A DNA stretch of 64,000 nucleotides, from the NCBI GenBank assembly GCA_001897295.1, contig MKSN01000001.1, positions 516,011-580,010 on the forward strand, written 5' to 3'. Below, in pieces: positions 33,607-42,733 of the stretch. A program made the position numbers and the translations under genes. The first letter of the stretch is position 1; each line of letters starts with the position of its first letter. The stretch comes from Candidatus Saccharibacteria bacterium 49-20 (GTDB lineage Bacteria > Patescibacteriota > Saccharimonadia > Saccharimonadales > Saccharimonadaceae). The notes under the pieces are model-generated. The model saw nothing but the letters and a program-made list of their open reading frames with translations, was not told the origin of the DNA and ran no database searches.

Positions 33607-34323
33607 TTACGCCTCCCCTTCTTTGTCTTTCTTGCTTACGCCCTTACCTGCTTCGATAGCCTTCGCTACGTAGTCGAGGATAAGTTGTACACCCTTGATC
33701 GCGTCGTCGTTACCAGGAATCACGTAGTCGATGCGAGTTGGGTCAACGTTGGTGTCTGCAAGTGCAATAACTGGAACACCAAGAGTCTTCGCTTCGTTAA
33801 TTGCGTTTACATCACCAAGTACGTCGATAAGGAATACTGCACCTGGCTTGCCAGAGAGGTCCTTTACACCAGAGTACTTCTTGTTGAGTTCGTCGATTTC
33901 CTCTTGGAAACGTTGGATTTCAAGCTTGTTGTACTTCTTTTCAAATGCACCTGACGCCATGTTGCGTTCGAGGTCTTTGAGCTTCTTGATTTGTGCAGTG
34001 ACAGTGTTCACGTTTGTGAGCATACCGCCAAGCCAACGCTCGGTCACGTAAGGTTGGTTAAGGCTTTCAGCGGTTGCCCTCACGATGTCCTTAGTTTGCT
34101 TCTTGGTTGCCACGAAAAGAATTGGCTTACCAGCAGCTGCAGTTGCAGTGATGAATGGAAGCGCCTTTTCAAGACCTTCTACAGTTTTAGTAAGGTCAAT
34201 GATGTGTGAATCTTGACGCTTGCTGTGAATGTATGGCGCCATCTTTGGGTGCCAACGGCTCGTTTTGTGTCCAAAGTGCACACCAGCTTCGAGCAGCTGC
34301 TTAATATCAACCTCAACGGCCAT
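33607..34323 (-). CDS. rpsB: 30S ribosomal protein S2
   Basis: A 238-residue S2 with the usual opening (LLEAGVHFGHKTSRWHPKMAPYIHSKRQDSHIIDL) and the conserved RWLGGMLTN and NEAKTLGVPVIALADTNVDP blocks. Unlike most genes here it has a 95-nt leader with AAAAGGAG just before the ATG. That leader can fold to hide the ribosome site (see next entry), suggesting translational autoregulation by S2. Confidence 0.97.
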   Translation of the reverse strand: MAVEVDIKQLLEAGVHFGHKTSRWHPKMAPYIHSKRQDSHIIDLTKTVEGLEKALPFITATAAAGKPILFVATKKQTKDIVRATAESLNQPYVTERWLGGMLTNVNTVTAQIKKLKDLERNMASGAFEKKYNKLEIQRFQEEIDELNKKYSGVKDLSGKPGAVFLIDVLGDVNAINEAKTLGVPVIALADTNVDPTRIDYVIPGNDDAIKGVQLILDYVAKAIEAGKGVSKKDKEGEA

Positions 34324-34427
34324 GATATTACTCCTTTTACTTCCCCGTTCGCGCCTTCTAGCTATTGAGCCAAAGGAGTAACTTGCGATTCGGGTGTTTC
34401 ATTAAATCTCGTTACCCTGTTATTATA
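34324..34427 (-). promoter_or_regulatory. rpsB promoter and leader with self-pairing Shine-Dalgarno
   Basis: TATAAT at 34427-34422 gives a leader of roughly 90 nt. The ribosome site AAAGGAGTAA (34337-34328) is perfectly complementary to TTACTCCTTT at 34381-34372, a 10-bp stem closing a 34-nt loop. This is the form expected of an S2 autoregulatory or stringent-type leader. Pairing is seen; regulation is inferred. Confidence 0.7.
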
Positions 34428-34457
34428 GCGCATTTTACAGGGGTTGTCTAGATGCCC

Positions 34458-34883
34458 CTACGCTTCGGCTTCGCGTGCAATCAAATCCGCCTGCAACACA
34501 CTAAAAACTCGATACCCCGCCGCAACACCCTCAGCATCTGGCTCATAGACAACTTCTGCATCGCCATGACGGAACTTCAACTCAGAATGTTCAAAGACTA
34601 ACGCAGAATCTGGCTCGTCAGAAGAATCAGATGGTAGCTCGATCGCCAGGCTCCCCTCATGCTCGGAAACGACCGTCACGGTATCGGTCTGGCCAAACGG
34701 CAAAGAAACCTCTCGAGACACTACGTCGTCGGGTGCGTCGGCCTCGGCACGGAAGGTAAAAATATCCTGTGGAATGCGCGCAATAATACCATTAAAATCG
34801 CGTTCATAATCAGTGTCGTGTTCAATCGCACTGACGGTAACACTTGGTTCTTTTGGCGGCTCGGGGAATTCAAAATTTACCAT
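34458..34883 (-). CDS. Hypothetical acidic protein downstream of the clan-CD peptidase
   Basis: A 141-residue acidic protein (many Asp/Glu, few Lys) with alternating beta-type segments, for example VSLPFGQTDTVTVVSEHEGSLAIELP. No signal peptide or membrane segment and no recognisable family. The ATG is 5 nt after the stop of the clan-CD peptidase-like gene, so the two are co-translated. It could be an inhibitor, chaperone or substrate of that protein; this is only from position. Confidence 0.7.
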   Translation of the reverse strand: MVNFEFPEPPKEPSVTVSAIEHDTDYERDFNGIIARIPQDIFTFRAEADAPDDVVSREVSLPFGQTDTVTVVSEHEGSLAIELPSDSSDEPDSALVFEHSELKFRHGDAEVVYEPDAEGVAAGYRVFSVLQADLIAREAEA

Positions 34884-34888
34884 ACTAC

Positions 34889-36805
34889 TTACACCTTTTC
34901 CTCTAGTCTACTCGCCTTTCGCACGGGTTCAAAGCTGTCGATTGCGCGCTTACTGATAGTAACTGTCGGTTTTTCAACTTCTCGCAGCCCAAGTCGCGTC
35001 ATCACGCGTTCTTTTCGCGTCAGTGACCTTGGCGGCACCGTTTCAAGCGATAATTCGACACCTGCACTTATCGCATCAAGCACCGAGAGCCCTCGTTGCT
35101 GTGTGTCATCATAGTTCGCAAACCTCACGACGCCCTGTTCATCGTGTCGCCCAGCTGCCATCACGTCCGAGGCACCGATGACCTTAAGGTTCATGCGCTG
35201 CGCACGCTTCAGGAATGTCTGCGCAACCGATACACCATCATCGCGCTCAGCGGCACTGCTACAGTTATGAAGAATAATACGGCGCTCGCCATGCTCGTCG
35301 TCCGTCATAAACTCATCGCTTACCACGCGCGAAAGGTTCATTTGATCAATATGCACATCAACGCTCTTTGGGAGCTTCAACCCGCGATCGGTATTCTCGG
35401 AAAGCAAATAGAAAATATCGACGCCGTCGCTAAACTCGGTCGCTCCGGGTAGTCCATGCGCGGCAATTACAATTGAAGTCGCCTTAATGCCATGTTTCTT
35501 TAGTAGCAATAGGCGGCGATAAAAATCACTCGGCCGAGACACTTCAAATAGCAGCGTCTGCGCATCTTCGCGCGAGTACATGCGCCCCACATCGCCCATG
35601 GCATTGTTATGATCAGAGTACGCCGTTGAAAACACTACTGTTACGCCGTTTCCCTGCATCTTTTCACGCAATTCAATTGATCGGTCATCACTACCAATCA
35701 AGGCTTTCATATTATCAATCGTTGTCTCGTCGTACCGATCAATATTCACTAGTCCAAATTCTTCAGACAATACATTTATAAGTTCGGGCGCAACCCTACG
35801 TGTCAGCTTTTTCGCGCGCTGCACCTGCTCGCGAATAGTTTGGCCGGAAATATACTGCGGCTCGCCCTCCTCGGCATTTACGCGCTGCGCAAGCGAACGA
35901 TGCAGAAGCGCCTGAAGATACTTAGTACTCGTTGCCTCGCTGAGTCCCATCCACTCCAGCATATATTTAAGGCGTTGGCGCATCTGGCTTTCGTGAAGCG
36001 CTATGCCTTCTGGGGTAAATTCTTTTGGCTCACTATGTGCAAATTCATACTCCGCCATAGGGTACATGCCGGACTCACGGCGAAGTAAGTCGACCGCAGG
36101 ATCTTCACCCTTTGGAATAAGATCAAGGGGCTGCTTTTTGTAGTAGGCCGAGGCGAGCACATTCGCCCGACTCTGGGTACTCATATGATCCGATGCCGCC
36201 AGGTTTGCAAGGAAACTACGCCCCGAATGATGCCGCGAGGTTGATTCAGGCGTCAGCCAGTACGTCTCTTGAAAAAGCTCCCGAGGCATCACACCACTTT
36301 CGAGCACACTATCAATATTCGGTGCGCCTGGGATACGCAGCTCGTCTTTTCCATAGGTAAAATCGTCCGCTTCACCCTGCAGCATAAAGACCGCCTTGAG
36401 TAGGCTATCCGCCTCTTCGGCTTTCATGGCACCCCAGGGAAGCTCAGTCAGCTCTTTATGAAATGCGTCGGTCGCACCTTCAAGCTGCTTCCATTCTGGT
36501 GACGCATGCACCGCCGCAACGTTGCCGCCATAGCGCACGGTGACATCCTGGTATTGATAAAGTAGCGCCTCACTCGCACCCATAAAGCCTGCGAATTCTT
36601 TGCGACCCACAAACGGCTCAAAGCCAGGTAACACCGAGTGCTTTGTATCGAGCACCTCGAGTGCTGCGGGCAGATGCGCGTGGGCCTCATGCGTCGCAGG
36701 CCCAGCGCCATATTGTGCATGAAGGTCACTCTCAAGCGCACGAAGTTCAGCGCCCGACTCGTGGTCGGACGAAGATGAACCCTCACCCTCTTGATCAACT
36801 GACAT
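34889..36805 (-). CDS. Clan-CD (caspase/CHAT-like) cysteine peptidase candidate
   Basis: A 638-residue cytoplasmic protein. The C-terminal third holds the two catalytic blocks of clan CD peptidases at the expected order and spacing: a hydrophobic strand then His-Gly (SIVIAAHGLPG, H449) and a second hydrophobic strand then Asn-Cys (RIILHNCSSA, C514). The N-terminal 350 residues are mainly helical and unassigned. No signal peptide or transmembrane segment is seen, so it would act inside the cell, as bacterial CHAT and metacaspase-like proteases do. It is followed at 5 nt by an acidic 141-aa gene. The promoter (TATACT, AAGGAG before the ATG) overlaps that of the divergent DUF475 gene. Catalysis is predicted, not known. 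Confidence 0.7.
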   Translation of the reverse strand: MSVDQEGEGSSSSDHESGAELRALESDLHAQYGAGPATHEAHAHLPAALEVLDTKHSVLPGFEPFVGRKEFAGFMGASEALLYQYQDVTVRYGGNVAAVHASPEWKQLEGATDAFHKELTELPWGAMKAEEADSLLKAVFMLQGEADDFTYGKDELRIPGAPNIDSVLESGVMPRELFQETYWLTPESTSRHHSGRSFLANLAASDHMSTQSRANVLASAYYKKQPLDLIPKGEDPAVDLLRRESGMYPMAEYEFAHSEPKEFTPEGIALHESQMRQRLKYMLEWMGLSEATSTKYLQALLHRSLAQRVNAEEGEPQYISGQTIREQVQRAKKLTRRVAPELINVLSEEFGLVNIDRYDETTIDNMKALIGSDDRSIELREKMQGNGVTVVFSTAYSDHNNAMGDVGRMYSREDAQTLLFEVSRPSDFYRRLLLLKKHGIKATSIVIAAHGLPGATEFSDGVDIFYLLSENTDRGLKLPKSVDVHIDQMNLSRVVSDEFMTDDEHGERRIILHNCSSAAERDDGVSVAQTFLKRAQRMNLKVIGASDVMAAGRHDEQGVVRFANYDDTQQRGLSVLDAISAGVELSLETVPPRSLTRKERVMTRLGLREVEKPTVTISKRAIDSFEPVRKASRLEEKV

Positions 36806-36883
36806 CCCTGCTTTTCTCCTTCTATCTAGTATATTACAATAAGAATAACCGTTTCCACTAAACCAACACAGTAAGAGGTATTC

Positions 36884-37933
36884 ATGTTCTGGAAAACATT
36901 CCGATGGTCATTTGTTATCACCGCGATTTCGCTGGTGCTCGCGTTTTTATATGGGGGCTGGCCTGCGCTGGTGCTTTGTATTATCTTGGGTATCCTCGAA
37001 GTCTCGCTTTCATTCGATAATGCCGTATTAAATGCAACAATTCTTCGAAAGATGAGCCCTTTCTGGCAGAAGATATTCCTGACCATCGGTATCTTTATCG
37101 CCGTCTTTGGCATGCGCCTCGTCTTCCCGCTCCTCATTGTCAGTATTGCGGCGGGCATTAGTATTCCAGACACCCTCAAGCTCGCGCTTGAAAAGGGCGA
37201 CCCGCACGAACCTGGCACCTACGGCTATATCTTCGCCTCAATCCACCCTATCGTGGCCTCATTTGGTGGCATGTTCCTCTTACTCCTATTCCTCAACTTC
37301 GTCTTCGAAACCCGCAAGATTACCTGGATCACTTGGCTTGAAAAACCACTCGCAAAAATCGGAAAGATTCCCCTTATTTCTATCGGCGTTGCGGTGCTTG
37401 CGCTACTCTTCGCGACTCTGCCGCTCGAAGGTGAAATTCGCGTTGAATCACTTGTCGCAGGGCTTATTGGTATCTTCGTCTTCTTCGTCGTGCACGGCCT
37501 CGGCGAAGCCTTCCGTAAGTACGGCGAAAAGAAGGCCAAAACCTCAACCACCCTTGCAGTCGGAAAAGCTGGCTTCTTCCTGTTCCTTTACCTTGAAGTG
37601 CTCGACGCCACCCTTTCATTCGACGGTGCGATTGGCGCATTCGCGATTACTTCAGACCCAATCATCATCGCCCTCGGCCTCGGCCTCATTGGTGCCATTT
37701 TCGTGCGCTCGCTTACCGTGTTCATGGTACGTCGCCGTACGCTTGATAGCTTCGTTCACCTCGAGCATGGCGCGCACTGGGCCATTGGTGCACTCGCCGT
37801 TATCTTGCTTATCAGCATGTCATATCACTTAAATGAGTTCGTGACCGGCCTCGTTGGCGTCGTCTTTATTGGGGCGGCTGTTTGGACAAGTCTGATTTAC
37901 CGCAAGAAGCATCTCACAACAAAGAAAGCTTAG
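36884..37933 (+). CDS. DUF475 / TerC-like integral membrane protein
   Basis: A 349-residue polytopic membrane protein with about nine helices. The repeated acidic motifs (EVSLSFDNAVLNA at about 39-51 and EVLDATLSFDGAIGAF near 240) are the hallmark of the TerC/DUF475 group, which is thought to bind or export metal ions such as Mn or Ca. TACAAT lies upstream in a region shared with the divergent peptidase gene; TAAGAGG precedes the ATG, so it has a leader. Not recognised beyond family. Confidence 0.88.
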   Translation: MFWKTFRWSFVITAISLVLAFLYGGWPALVLCIILGILEVSLSFDNAVLNATILRKMSPFWQKIFLTIGIFIAVFGMRLVFPLLIVSIAAGISIPDTLKLALEKGDPHEPGTYGYIFASIHPIVASFGGMFLLLLFLNFVFETRKITWITWLEKPLAKIGKIPLISIGVAVLALLFATLPLEGEIRVESLVAGLIGIFVFFVVHGLGEAFRKYGEKKAKTSTTLAVGKAGFFLFLYLEVLDATLSFDGAIGAFAITSDPIIIALGLGLIGAIFVRSLTVFMVRRRTLDSFVHLEHGAHWAIGALAVILLISMSYHLNEFVTGLVGVVFIGAAVWTSLIYRKKHLTTKKA

Positions 37934-38778
37934 TCGGCAAGCGATGCGTACTTGGCACTTTCGCCAATGACTTCATGTGCATTTGAAATCACCACAAAGG
38001 CACTTGGATCAACCGAGTAAATCGCCGCTTTAATTTTCTGCTCTTCAAACCGCGTAATCACCGCCAGTAGAATGCCGTGCGGCTCGGGGTCTTTAGGATT
38101 ACTTTCTTTTAAGTAGGTGACGGGCTCCTCAATCACCTCGTTAATCACCGCACCAATGTCGCGCACATGGTGACTCACAATCCAGACACCTCGCGACTCA
38201 TTGAGCCCTTCAACAGTTACGTCGATTGCTTTATGAGCCACAAAATATGCGATAAGCGAATACAGTGCATTCTCCCAGCCAAATACAAACCCAGCGGCAG
38301 CAATAATAATTCCGTTGATCACCATAATCGCCTCACCCACTGAGAATACGGTCACGCGATCGATCAGTACGGCAACCGTGTCAGCACCGTCAATAACTCC
38401 ACCGTAGCGAATAACAAGCCCCGCCCCTACGCCTACAAAAATACCCCCGAATACCGCGGCAAGAATTGGCACATCAGTGAAACCGTGCGGAAGATGTACG
38501 AAGGTTAACCCCGCGAGAGTCACGATACCAATACTCGAGTATATTGCGAAATCTCGACCGAATTTTTTCCAGCCCAAATATACAAACGGGATATTGAGTA
38601 CCAAAAGAAACGCGCCGAACGGAATACCGGATAAGTGAGCACTCAAGATGGATATGCCAGTCACACCACCGTCCAACAGGTGGTTTGGTAGCAAAAAGAG
38701 CTGCAGCCCAACAGCAGCCAATATACTACCGATCACAATCATGCCGATGCGCGCTATTTTTTGTAGTACGATATGCAC
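37930..38778 (-). CDS. YitT family membrane protein (DUF161 plus DUF2179)
   Basis: A 282-residue protein with five to six N-terminal helices carrying the YitT motifs (PNHLLDGGVTGISIL and FVGVGAGLVIRYGGVIDGADTVA) and a C-terminal cytoplasmic DUF2179 domain (EGLNESRGVWIVSHHVRDIGAVINEVIEEPVTYL...VDPSAFVVISNAHEVIG), similar to a PII-like or ligand-binding fold. Function is unknown; some members are linked to cyclic-nucleotide binding. Converges with DUF475, overlapping by 4 nt at the stops. Confidence 0.9.
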   Translation of the reverse strand: MHIVLQKIARIGMIVIGSILAAVGLQLFLLPNHLLDGGVTGISILSAHLSGIPFGAFLLVLNIPFVYLGWKKFGRDFAIYSSIGIVTLAGLTFVHLPHGFTDVPILAAVFGGIFVGVGAGLVIRYGGVIDGADTVAVLIDRVTVFSVGEAIMVINGIIIAAAGFVFGWENALYSLIAYFVAHKAIDVTVEGLNESRGVWIVSHHVRDIGAVINEVIEEPVTYLKESNPKDPEPHGILLAVITRFEEQKIKAAIYSVDPSAFVVISNAHEVIGESAKYASLAD

Positions 38779-38896
38779 CCCCTGTCTGTTTAACCCGCTA
38801 GAGTTACGCGTCTATTACGTCCTATTGTACCGCACAGAGCGTGCCCCATCCCACCCCTTTACAAACTGACGATTTTCAGATACAATAGTTCAGATT

Positions 38897-39217
38897 ATGA
38901 AAAGCAATTTACACCCAACCGACTATAGGCCCGTCGTATTTAGCGATGACGTCGCCGGTTTTGCGTTCTTGACTCAGTCAACTGCACAAACCACCGAAAC
39001 AATTAAATGGGAAGACGGAAACGAATACCCACTCGTGAAGGTACACATTTCTAGTGCCTCTCACCCATTCTTCACCGGTGAAGAAAAAATCATCGACACC
39101 GAAGGTCGTGTCGACCGCTTCAAGAACCGCTTCGCGGCTGCAGAAGCTCGCAAGGAAGCTCTTGCAAACAAGGCTAAGAAGGCTGCGGCTAACAAAGCTC
39201 GTAAGGCTGACGCCTAA
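38897..39217 (+). CDS. rpmE2: 50S ribosomal protein L31 type B
   Basis: A 106-residue L31 without the CxxC zinc motif, so the type B (zinc-independent) form: [29 protein letters not shown]...[37 protein letters not shown] Lys/Ala-rich tail of about 30 residues extends it. TACAAT ends 10 nt before the ATG: leaderless. A strong terminator follows. Confidence 0.96.
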   Translation: MKSNLHPTDYRPVVFSDDVAGFAFLTQSTAQTTETIKWEDGNEYPLVKVHISSASHPFFTGEEKIIDTEGRVDRFKNRFAAAEARKEALANKAKKAAANKARKADA

Positions 39218-39234
39218 CCCTCTCGCATAGCGAC

Positions 39235-39262
39235 AAAACGACTCCTCCTGGAGTCGTTTTTT
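39235..39262 (+). terminator. Intrinsic terminator of the L31 gene
   Basis: AAAACGACTCC-tcct-GGAGTCGTTTTTT, an 11-bp stem with T-run, 17 nt after the stop. Confidence 0.93.
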
Positions 39263-39294
39263 GTTACAATAAAAATATAGTTAAGGAGAATTTC

Positions 39295-39603
39295 ATGGAT
39301 ACACCCCAACCAGTAACTCCCTACCGCAAGCGCGTCAGTGGACGCACACAGCTCACATTATGGCTCATGCTCGCGCCAACCTGCATGATTGCGCTTTCGC
39401 TCATGCTTTTCGCAGTCTTAAACCTTATCTTCAACCCTACGTTTTGGCCAACCCCAGACACCGCGGACTTCAACGCAACACCGTTTGCAATTACCCTCCT
39501 TAACATCGTCCTATTTGTCATAGGGGCGTTTGGTGTACTCGCCTGGCTTCCAGGGCTTGTCATTGGCATTATTCTTCTGATTACGCGTAAAGAAACGCGC
39601 TAA
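39295..39603 (+). CDS. Small membrane protein
   Basis: A 102-residue protein with a short basic cytoplasmic N-terminus and two hydrophobic segments (about 22-47 and 64-95). Family not recognised. TACAAT in the preceding terminator region and AAGGAG before the ATG support expression. Its stop overlaps that of the convergent DUF3817 gene by 4 nt. Confidence 0.75.
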   Translation: MDTPQPVTPYRKRVSGRTQLTLWLMLAPTCMIALSLMLFAVLNLIFNPTFWPTPDTADFNATPFAITLLNIVLFVIGAFGVLAWLPGLVIGIILLITRKETR

Positions 39604-40004
39604 TCTTCTGCGCCCACTGGTGGCGCCACGTACACAGGCTTCGTCTTTCGACGATGCCCCACGATCTGCTCAAACACAATCGAGCCATATGGCGGCATAC
39701 CAGCAACGACGGCTACTGCAATCATTTTGATACCCCAGCCCATACTACGTGCTGTTAAGAATGCGAACAGGAAGTACAGCACAAATCCTAGTCCGTGCAG
39801 ATGCCCCATAAACGACACGACTGAGTCCGCTTCGGGTAAACCCAGGCCTCGATACGCGATTGCGCCGATAAGCAGTGTCCACCCCACCGCCTCGAGGATT
39901 GCAAAAAAGCGAAAAATCCCCCAAGCCTCTTTATCGGTAAACCAATGAGTCTTGTCGTACAGCCACAGAATTTTCTGCCAAATGCTACGCGCTATCGTTT
40001 TCAC
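39600..40004 (-). CDS. DUF3817 membrane protein
   Basis: A membrane protein of about 134 residues; the DUF3817 block GIFRFFAILEAVGWTLLIGAIAYR...VSFMGHLHGLGFVLYFLFAF is clear, with three to four helices. The track start at 40031 is a TTG. TATACT lies there and ends 7 nt before a GTG at 40004, which I take as the start of a leaderless message (MKTIARSIWQKILW); this start is uncertain. Function unknown; actinobacterial homologues are common. Confidence 0.8.
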   Translation of the reverse strand: MKTIARSIWQKILWLYDKTHWFTDKEAWGIFRFFAILEAVGWTLLIGAIAYRGLGLPEADSVVSFMGHLHGLGFVLYFLFAFLTARSMGWGIKMIAVAVVAGMPPYGSIVFEQIVGHRRKTKPVYVAPPVGAED

Positions 40005-40064
40005 TGTTTCTAGTATACCAACTACAGACAAAACAGGGGTAATCTGCTATAATTACCCCTAGTT

Positions 40065-41132
40065 ATGCCACGAATTGAACTCAACATCGGAGAACTCACT
40101 GCCGAAAAAAATGACCTCGACGCATTTTTAGCGCAGCCAACCGCCTATAGCGACCCTGACTTCTCGAAGAAAAACAAACGACTCATTGAACTCCAAAACC
40201 TTCTTGAAAAAGGCACCCTTCGCGACACCCTCGAAGCGCAACTCGTAGAAGCTAAAGCACTAGCGAGCGGTAACGACGAACTCGCAGAGCTTGCGAAAAT
40301 GGAAGTTTCCGAAATCGAAGACCAACTCCCTAAGCTCGAAGAAGAACTCTTCCTCATGCTGGCTCCAAAAGACCCTAACGATGACAAAAACGTTATCGTT
40401 GAAATCCGCGCCGGCGCGGGTGGCGATGAAGCCAGCCTTTTTGCAGCCGAGCTGTACCGTATGTACCTACGTTACTGTGAAGCGCATAATCTCAAGACAG
40501 AACTCATCAGCGAAAGCGCCAACGACACCGGTGGCTACAAAGAAGTTGTTTTCCAAGTAAAGGGCGACTCGCCTTACTCACAACTTAAGTTTGAATCTGG
40601 TGTGCACCGTGTGCAGCGCGTGCCTGCAACCGAAAGCCAAGGCCGCATCCACACCAGCACCATTACCGTTGCGGTGCTTCCCGAAGCCGAAGAAACCGAC
40701 ATCGAAATCAACCCGGCCGACCTTCGTATCGACATCTACCGCGCTTCTGGCCATGGTGGTCAATCAGTCAACACCACCGACTCTGCCGTGCGTATTACCC
40801 ACATCCCATCAGGTCTCGTCGTAACAAACCAAGATGAAAAGTCACAACTGAAGAACAAAGAAAAGGCCATGAGTGTGCTTCGCTCTCGCCTACTTCAGCA
40901 AAAAATTGACGAAGAAAACGCCAAGCTTACCGCCGAGCGCCGCAGCCTGATTGGATCTGGTGACCGCTCTGAAAAGATTCGTACCTACAACTTCCCACAA
41001 GACCGTATTACCGATCACCGCATTGGCTACAGTCGTTCTGGTATTCCGCAGGCTATGAATGGTCAAATTGATGACCTTGTTGAGCATTTGCAGGCCTACG
41101 AACGCGAGCTTGCCGTCCAAAGCGCAAACTAA
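40065..41132 (+). CDS. prfA: Peptide chain release factor 1
   Basis: Class I release factor of 355 residues. The recognition tripeptide PAT ([12 protein letters not shown]) identifies RF1, which reads UAA and UAG, and the GGQ motif is intact ([10 protein letters not shown]). Extended TGC-TATAAT ends 11 nt before the ATG: leaderless. The gene for its methyltransferase PrmC lies 0.6 kb downstream, on the same strand with a convergent gene in between. An active RF1 means the amber codon in the pilin at 15308 should stop translation. Confidence 0.97.
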   Translation: MPRIELNIGELTAEKNDLDAFLAQPTAYSDPDFSKKNKRLIELQNLLEKGTLRDTLEAQLVEAKALASGNDELAELAKMEVSEIEDQLPKLEEELFLMLAPKDPNDDKNVIVEIRAGAGGDEASLFAAELYRMYLRYCEAHNLKTELISESANDTGGYKEVVFQVKGDSPYSQLKFESGVHRVQRVPATESQGRIHTSTITVAVLPEAEETDIEINPADLRIDIYRASGHGGQSVNTTDSAVRITHIPSGLVVTNQDEKSQLKNKEKAMSVLRSRLLQQKIDEENAKLTAERRSLIGSGDRSEKIRTYNFPQDRITDHRIGYSRSGIPQAMNGQIDDLVEHLQAYERELAVQSAN

Positions 41133-41716
41133 TCTTCGATAATAATTTCATAAGAACGCGGCGCATAGATATGGGTCGCTTCTTCGAGTGGCTTCGCATA
41201 CGCACGTATCTCGTCCAGGTAGTGCCCCGGCGAAAGGATAAATTGGACGAAGTTTTCGTGTGGCATATCCGGGATTGTATCGGGCACTTCGACCATCGGC
41301 GATTCTTCACCCGGCGCAGCCGCAAAGCGGACGATGAAATGCTCAATTGCAGATTCTGGATAGCCTAAGGCCTTACCGATACGCGTCTCGGCAGCGCGGT
41401 CAAGCTGTTTCTTACCCCAAGTAGTTTGAATATCCATGGCAAGCTGGGTAGCGAGCTGCGCATCATAAGATACCGCAATACCTTCGTGTTGCGTTGAAAC
41501 GCAGATAAGTCCCAATTGCTCTAGTAGCGGCGCATACCCGTCCCGCACTTCAATATACGCAGCGGGCTTAATACCCGCCATCACTCCAACAATATTCATC
41601 ACGCACGAAGCGTTTACAACGTCCGACGAAGTTTCGTCGAGCCGTGCAAGCGCCGCTTTTTCTTCATCGCTGAGCTGCGCAAATGATTGCACGTATCTGT
41701 TTTTATTAGGGGTCAT
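41129..41716 (-). CDS. Hypothetical protein between prfA and prmC
   Basis: A 195-residue soluble protein with no recognised family. The sequence is moderately acidic and mixed alpha/beta ([23 protein letters not shown] at the start, [10 protein letters not shown] at the end). No metal or nucleotide motif is visible. Its stop overlaps the prfA stop by 4 nt, convergent, and it diverges from prmC, with only 22 nt between their start codons, so promoters overlap. Orphan; function unknown. Confidence 0.8.
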   Translation of the reverse strand: MTPNKNRYVQSFAQLSDEEKAALARLDETSSDVVNASCVMNIVGVMAGIKPAAYIEVRDGYAPLLEQLGLICVSTQHEGIAVSYDAQLATQLAMDIQTTWGKKQLDRAAETRIGKALGYPESAIEHFIVRFAAAPGEESPMVEVPDTIPDMPHENFVQFILSPGHYLDEIRAYAKPLEEATHIYAPRSYEIIIED

Positions 41717-41738
41717 ATGTGCTAAACTATGTCATGTA

Positions 41739-42587
41739 ATGATAGATAAGTCAATTACTACTATCCAGGACTGGCTATCGCGTGCAACCAGCCAACTTAC
41801 CCGTGCCGATATTCCAAGCGCTCGCCTAGACGCTGAGCTCATTCTTTCTCACACCCTGCGCGAGCCACGCACCTGGCTTCATAGTCACCACGACGAGCCG
41901 CTTGAATCGCGCCAACTTGAAATCGCCAACGCACGCCTTGACCTGCGCCTCGACCGCGTTCCAGTCGCCTATATCATTGGCCATAAAGAATTCTACGGAC
42001 ACCCCTTTAAGGTCACAACCGCGACCCTCATTCCCCGCCCCGAATCAGAAACGCTTATCGAACTACTCGATGAAGCGCTCCCTAAAAACGAGCGACTTAT
42101 CGTTGATCGTCCACTACGCCTTGTTGATGTTGGTACGGGCAGTGGAAATCTTGGTATTACCGCAAAGCTTGCACACCCCGAGCTTGAAGTGACACTTGTA
42201 GACATTAGTCGTCACGCACTGAACGTGGCCGAAGAAAATGCCGAAGCACTTCACGCTGAAGTCGACACCGTCCAAAGCGATCTCCTTACTTCATACCCAT
42301 TCGTCGCCGATGTCATCATCGCCAACCTCCCCTACGTTGATATCGAATGGGAGCGCTCACCTGAGACAAATCACGAACCAGACTCTGCCCTCTTCGCCCC
42401 CAACAACGGCCTTGCTCTTATTTTTGAGCTACTTATTCAAACCAAAGAGAAGCTCACCCTAGGTGGCAAATTAATTCTCGAAGCCGACCCCGAGCAGCAC
42501 AAGGCGATTATAAAAGAAGCCGCTATCTACGGCTTCGTGCTTCACGAACAGCGTGACTACGGGCTGCTTTTGGATAAACTCGCGTAG
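41739..42587 (+). CDS. prmC: Release factor glutamine methyltransferase PrmC
   Basis: A 282-residue SAM-dependent enzyme that methylates the Gln of GGQ in RF1/RF2. The N-terminal helical domain (ARLDAELILSHTLREPRTWLHSHHDEPL) binds the factor; the Rossmann domain has the SAM loop VDVGTGSGNLGI. The catalytic motif reads NLPY (IIANLPYVDIEW) instead of the usual NPPY; the Asn and Tyr that bind Gln are kept. TAAACT with TGC upstream ends 10 nt before the ATG: leaderless. Confidence 0.93.
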   Translation: MIDKSITTIQDWLSRATSQLTRADIPSARLDAELILSHTLREPRTWLHSHHDEPLESRQLEIANARLDLRLDRVPVAYIIGHKEFYGHPFKVTTATLIPRPESETLIELLDEALPKNERLIVDRPLRLVDVGTGSGNLGITAKLAHPELEVTLVDISRHALNVAEENAEALHAEVDTVQSDLLTSYPFVADVIIANLPYVDIEWERSPETNHEPDSALFAPNNGLALIFELLIQTKEKLTLGGKLILEADPEQHKAIIKEAAIYGFVLHEQRDYGLLLDKLA

Positions 42588-42603
42588 CACGGAATATGCC
42601 ATT

Positions 42604-42731
42604 CCAGCAAAGTCTTTTCCATACATACTCACGAAACTTACTTCACGCAATAAACCTTAAGGGTCTCTACGCCTTAAGGTTTTTGGTTACGTGAAAGTGT
42701 TCTTTGAATAGTATGGAAAAGACTTTGCTGG
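42604..42731 (+). repeat. Structured dispersed element, copy B
   Basis: Outer stem CCAGCAAAGTCTTTTCCATAC / GTATGGAAAAGACTTTGCTGG (21 bp, perfect), box 1 GAAACTTACTTCACGC, inner stem AAACCTTAAGG / CCTTAAGGTTT (11 bp, perfect), loop GTCTCTACG, box 2 GGTTACGTGAAAGTGTTCTT. It fills the gap between the convergent stops of prmC and the next membrane-protein gene. Confidence 0.88.
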
Positions 42732-42733
42732 GC

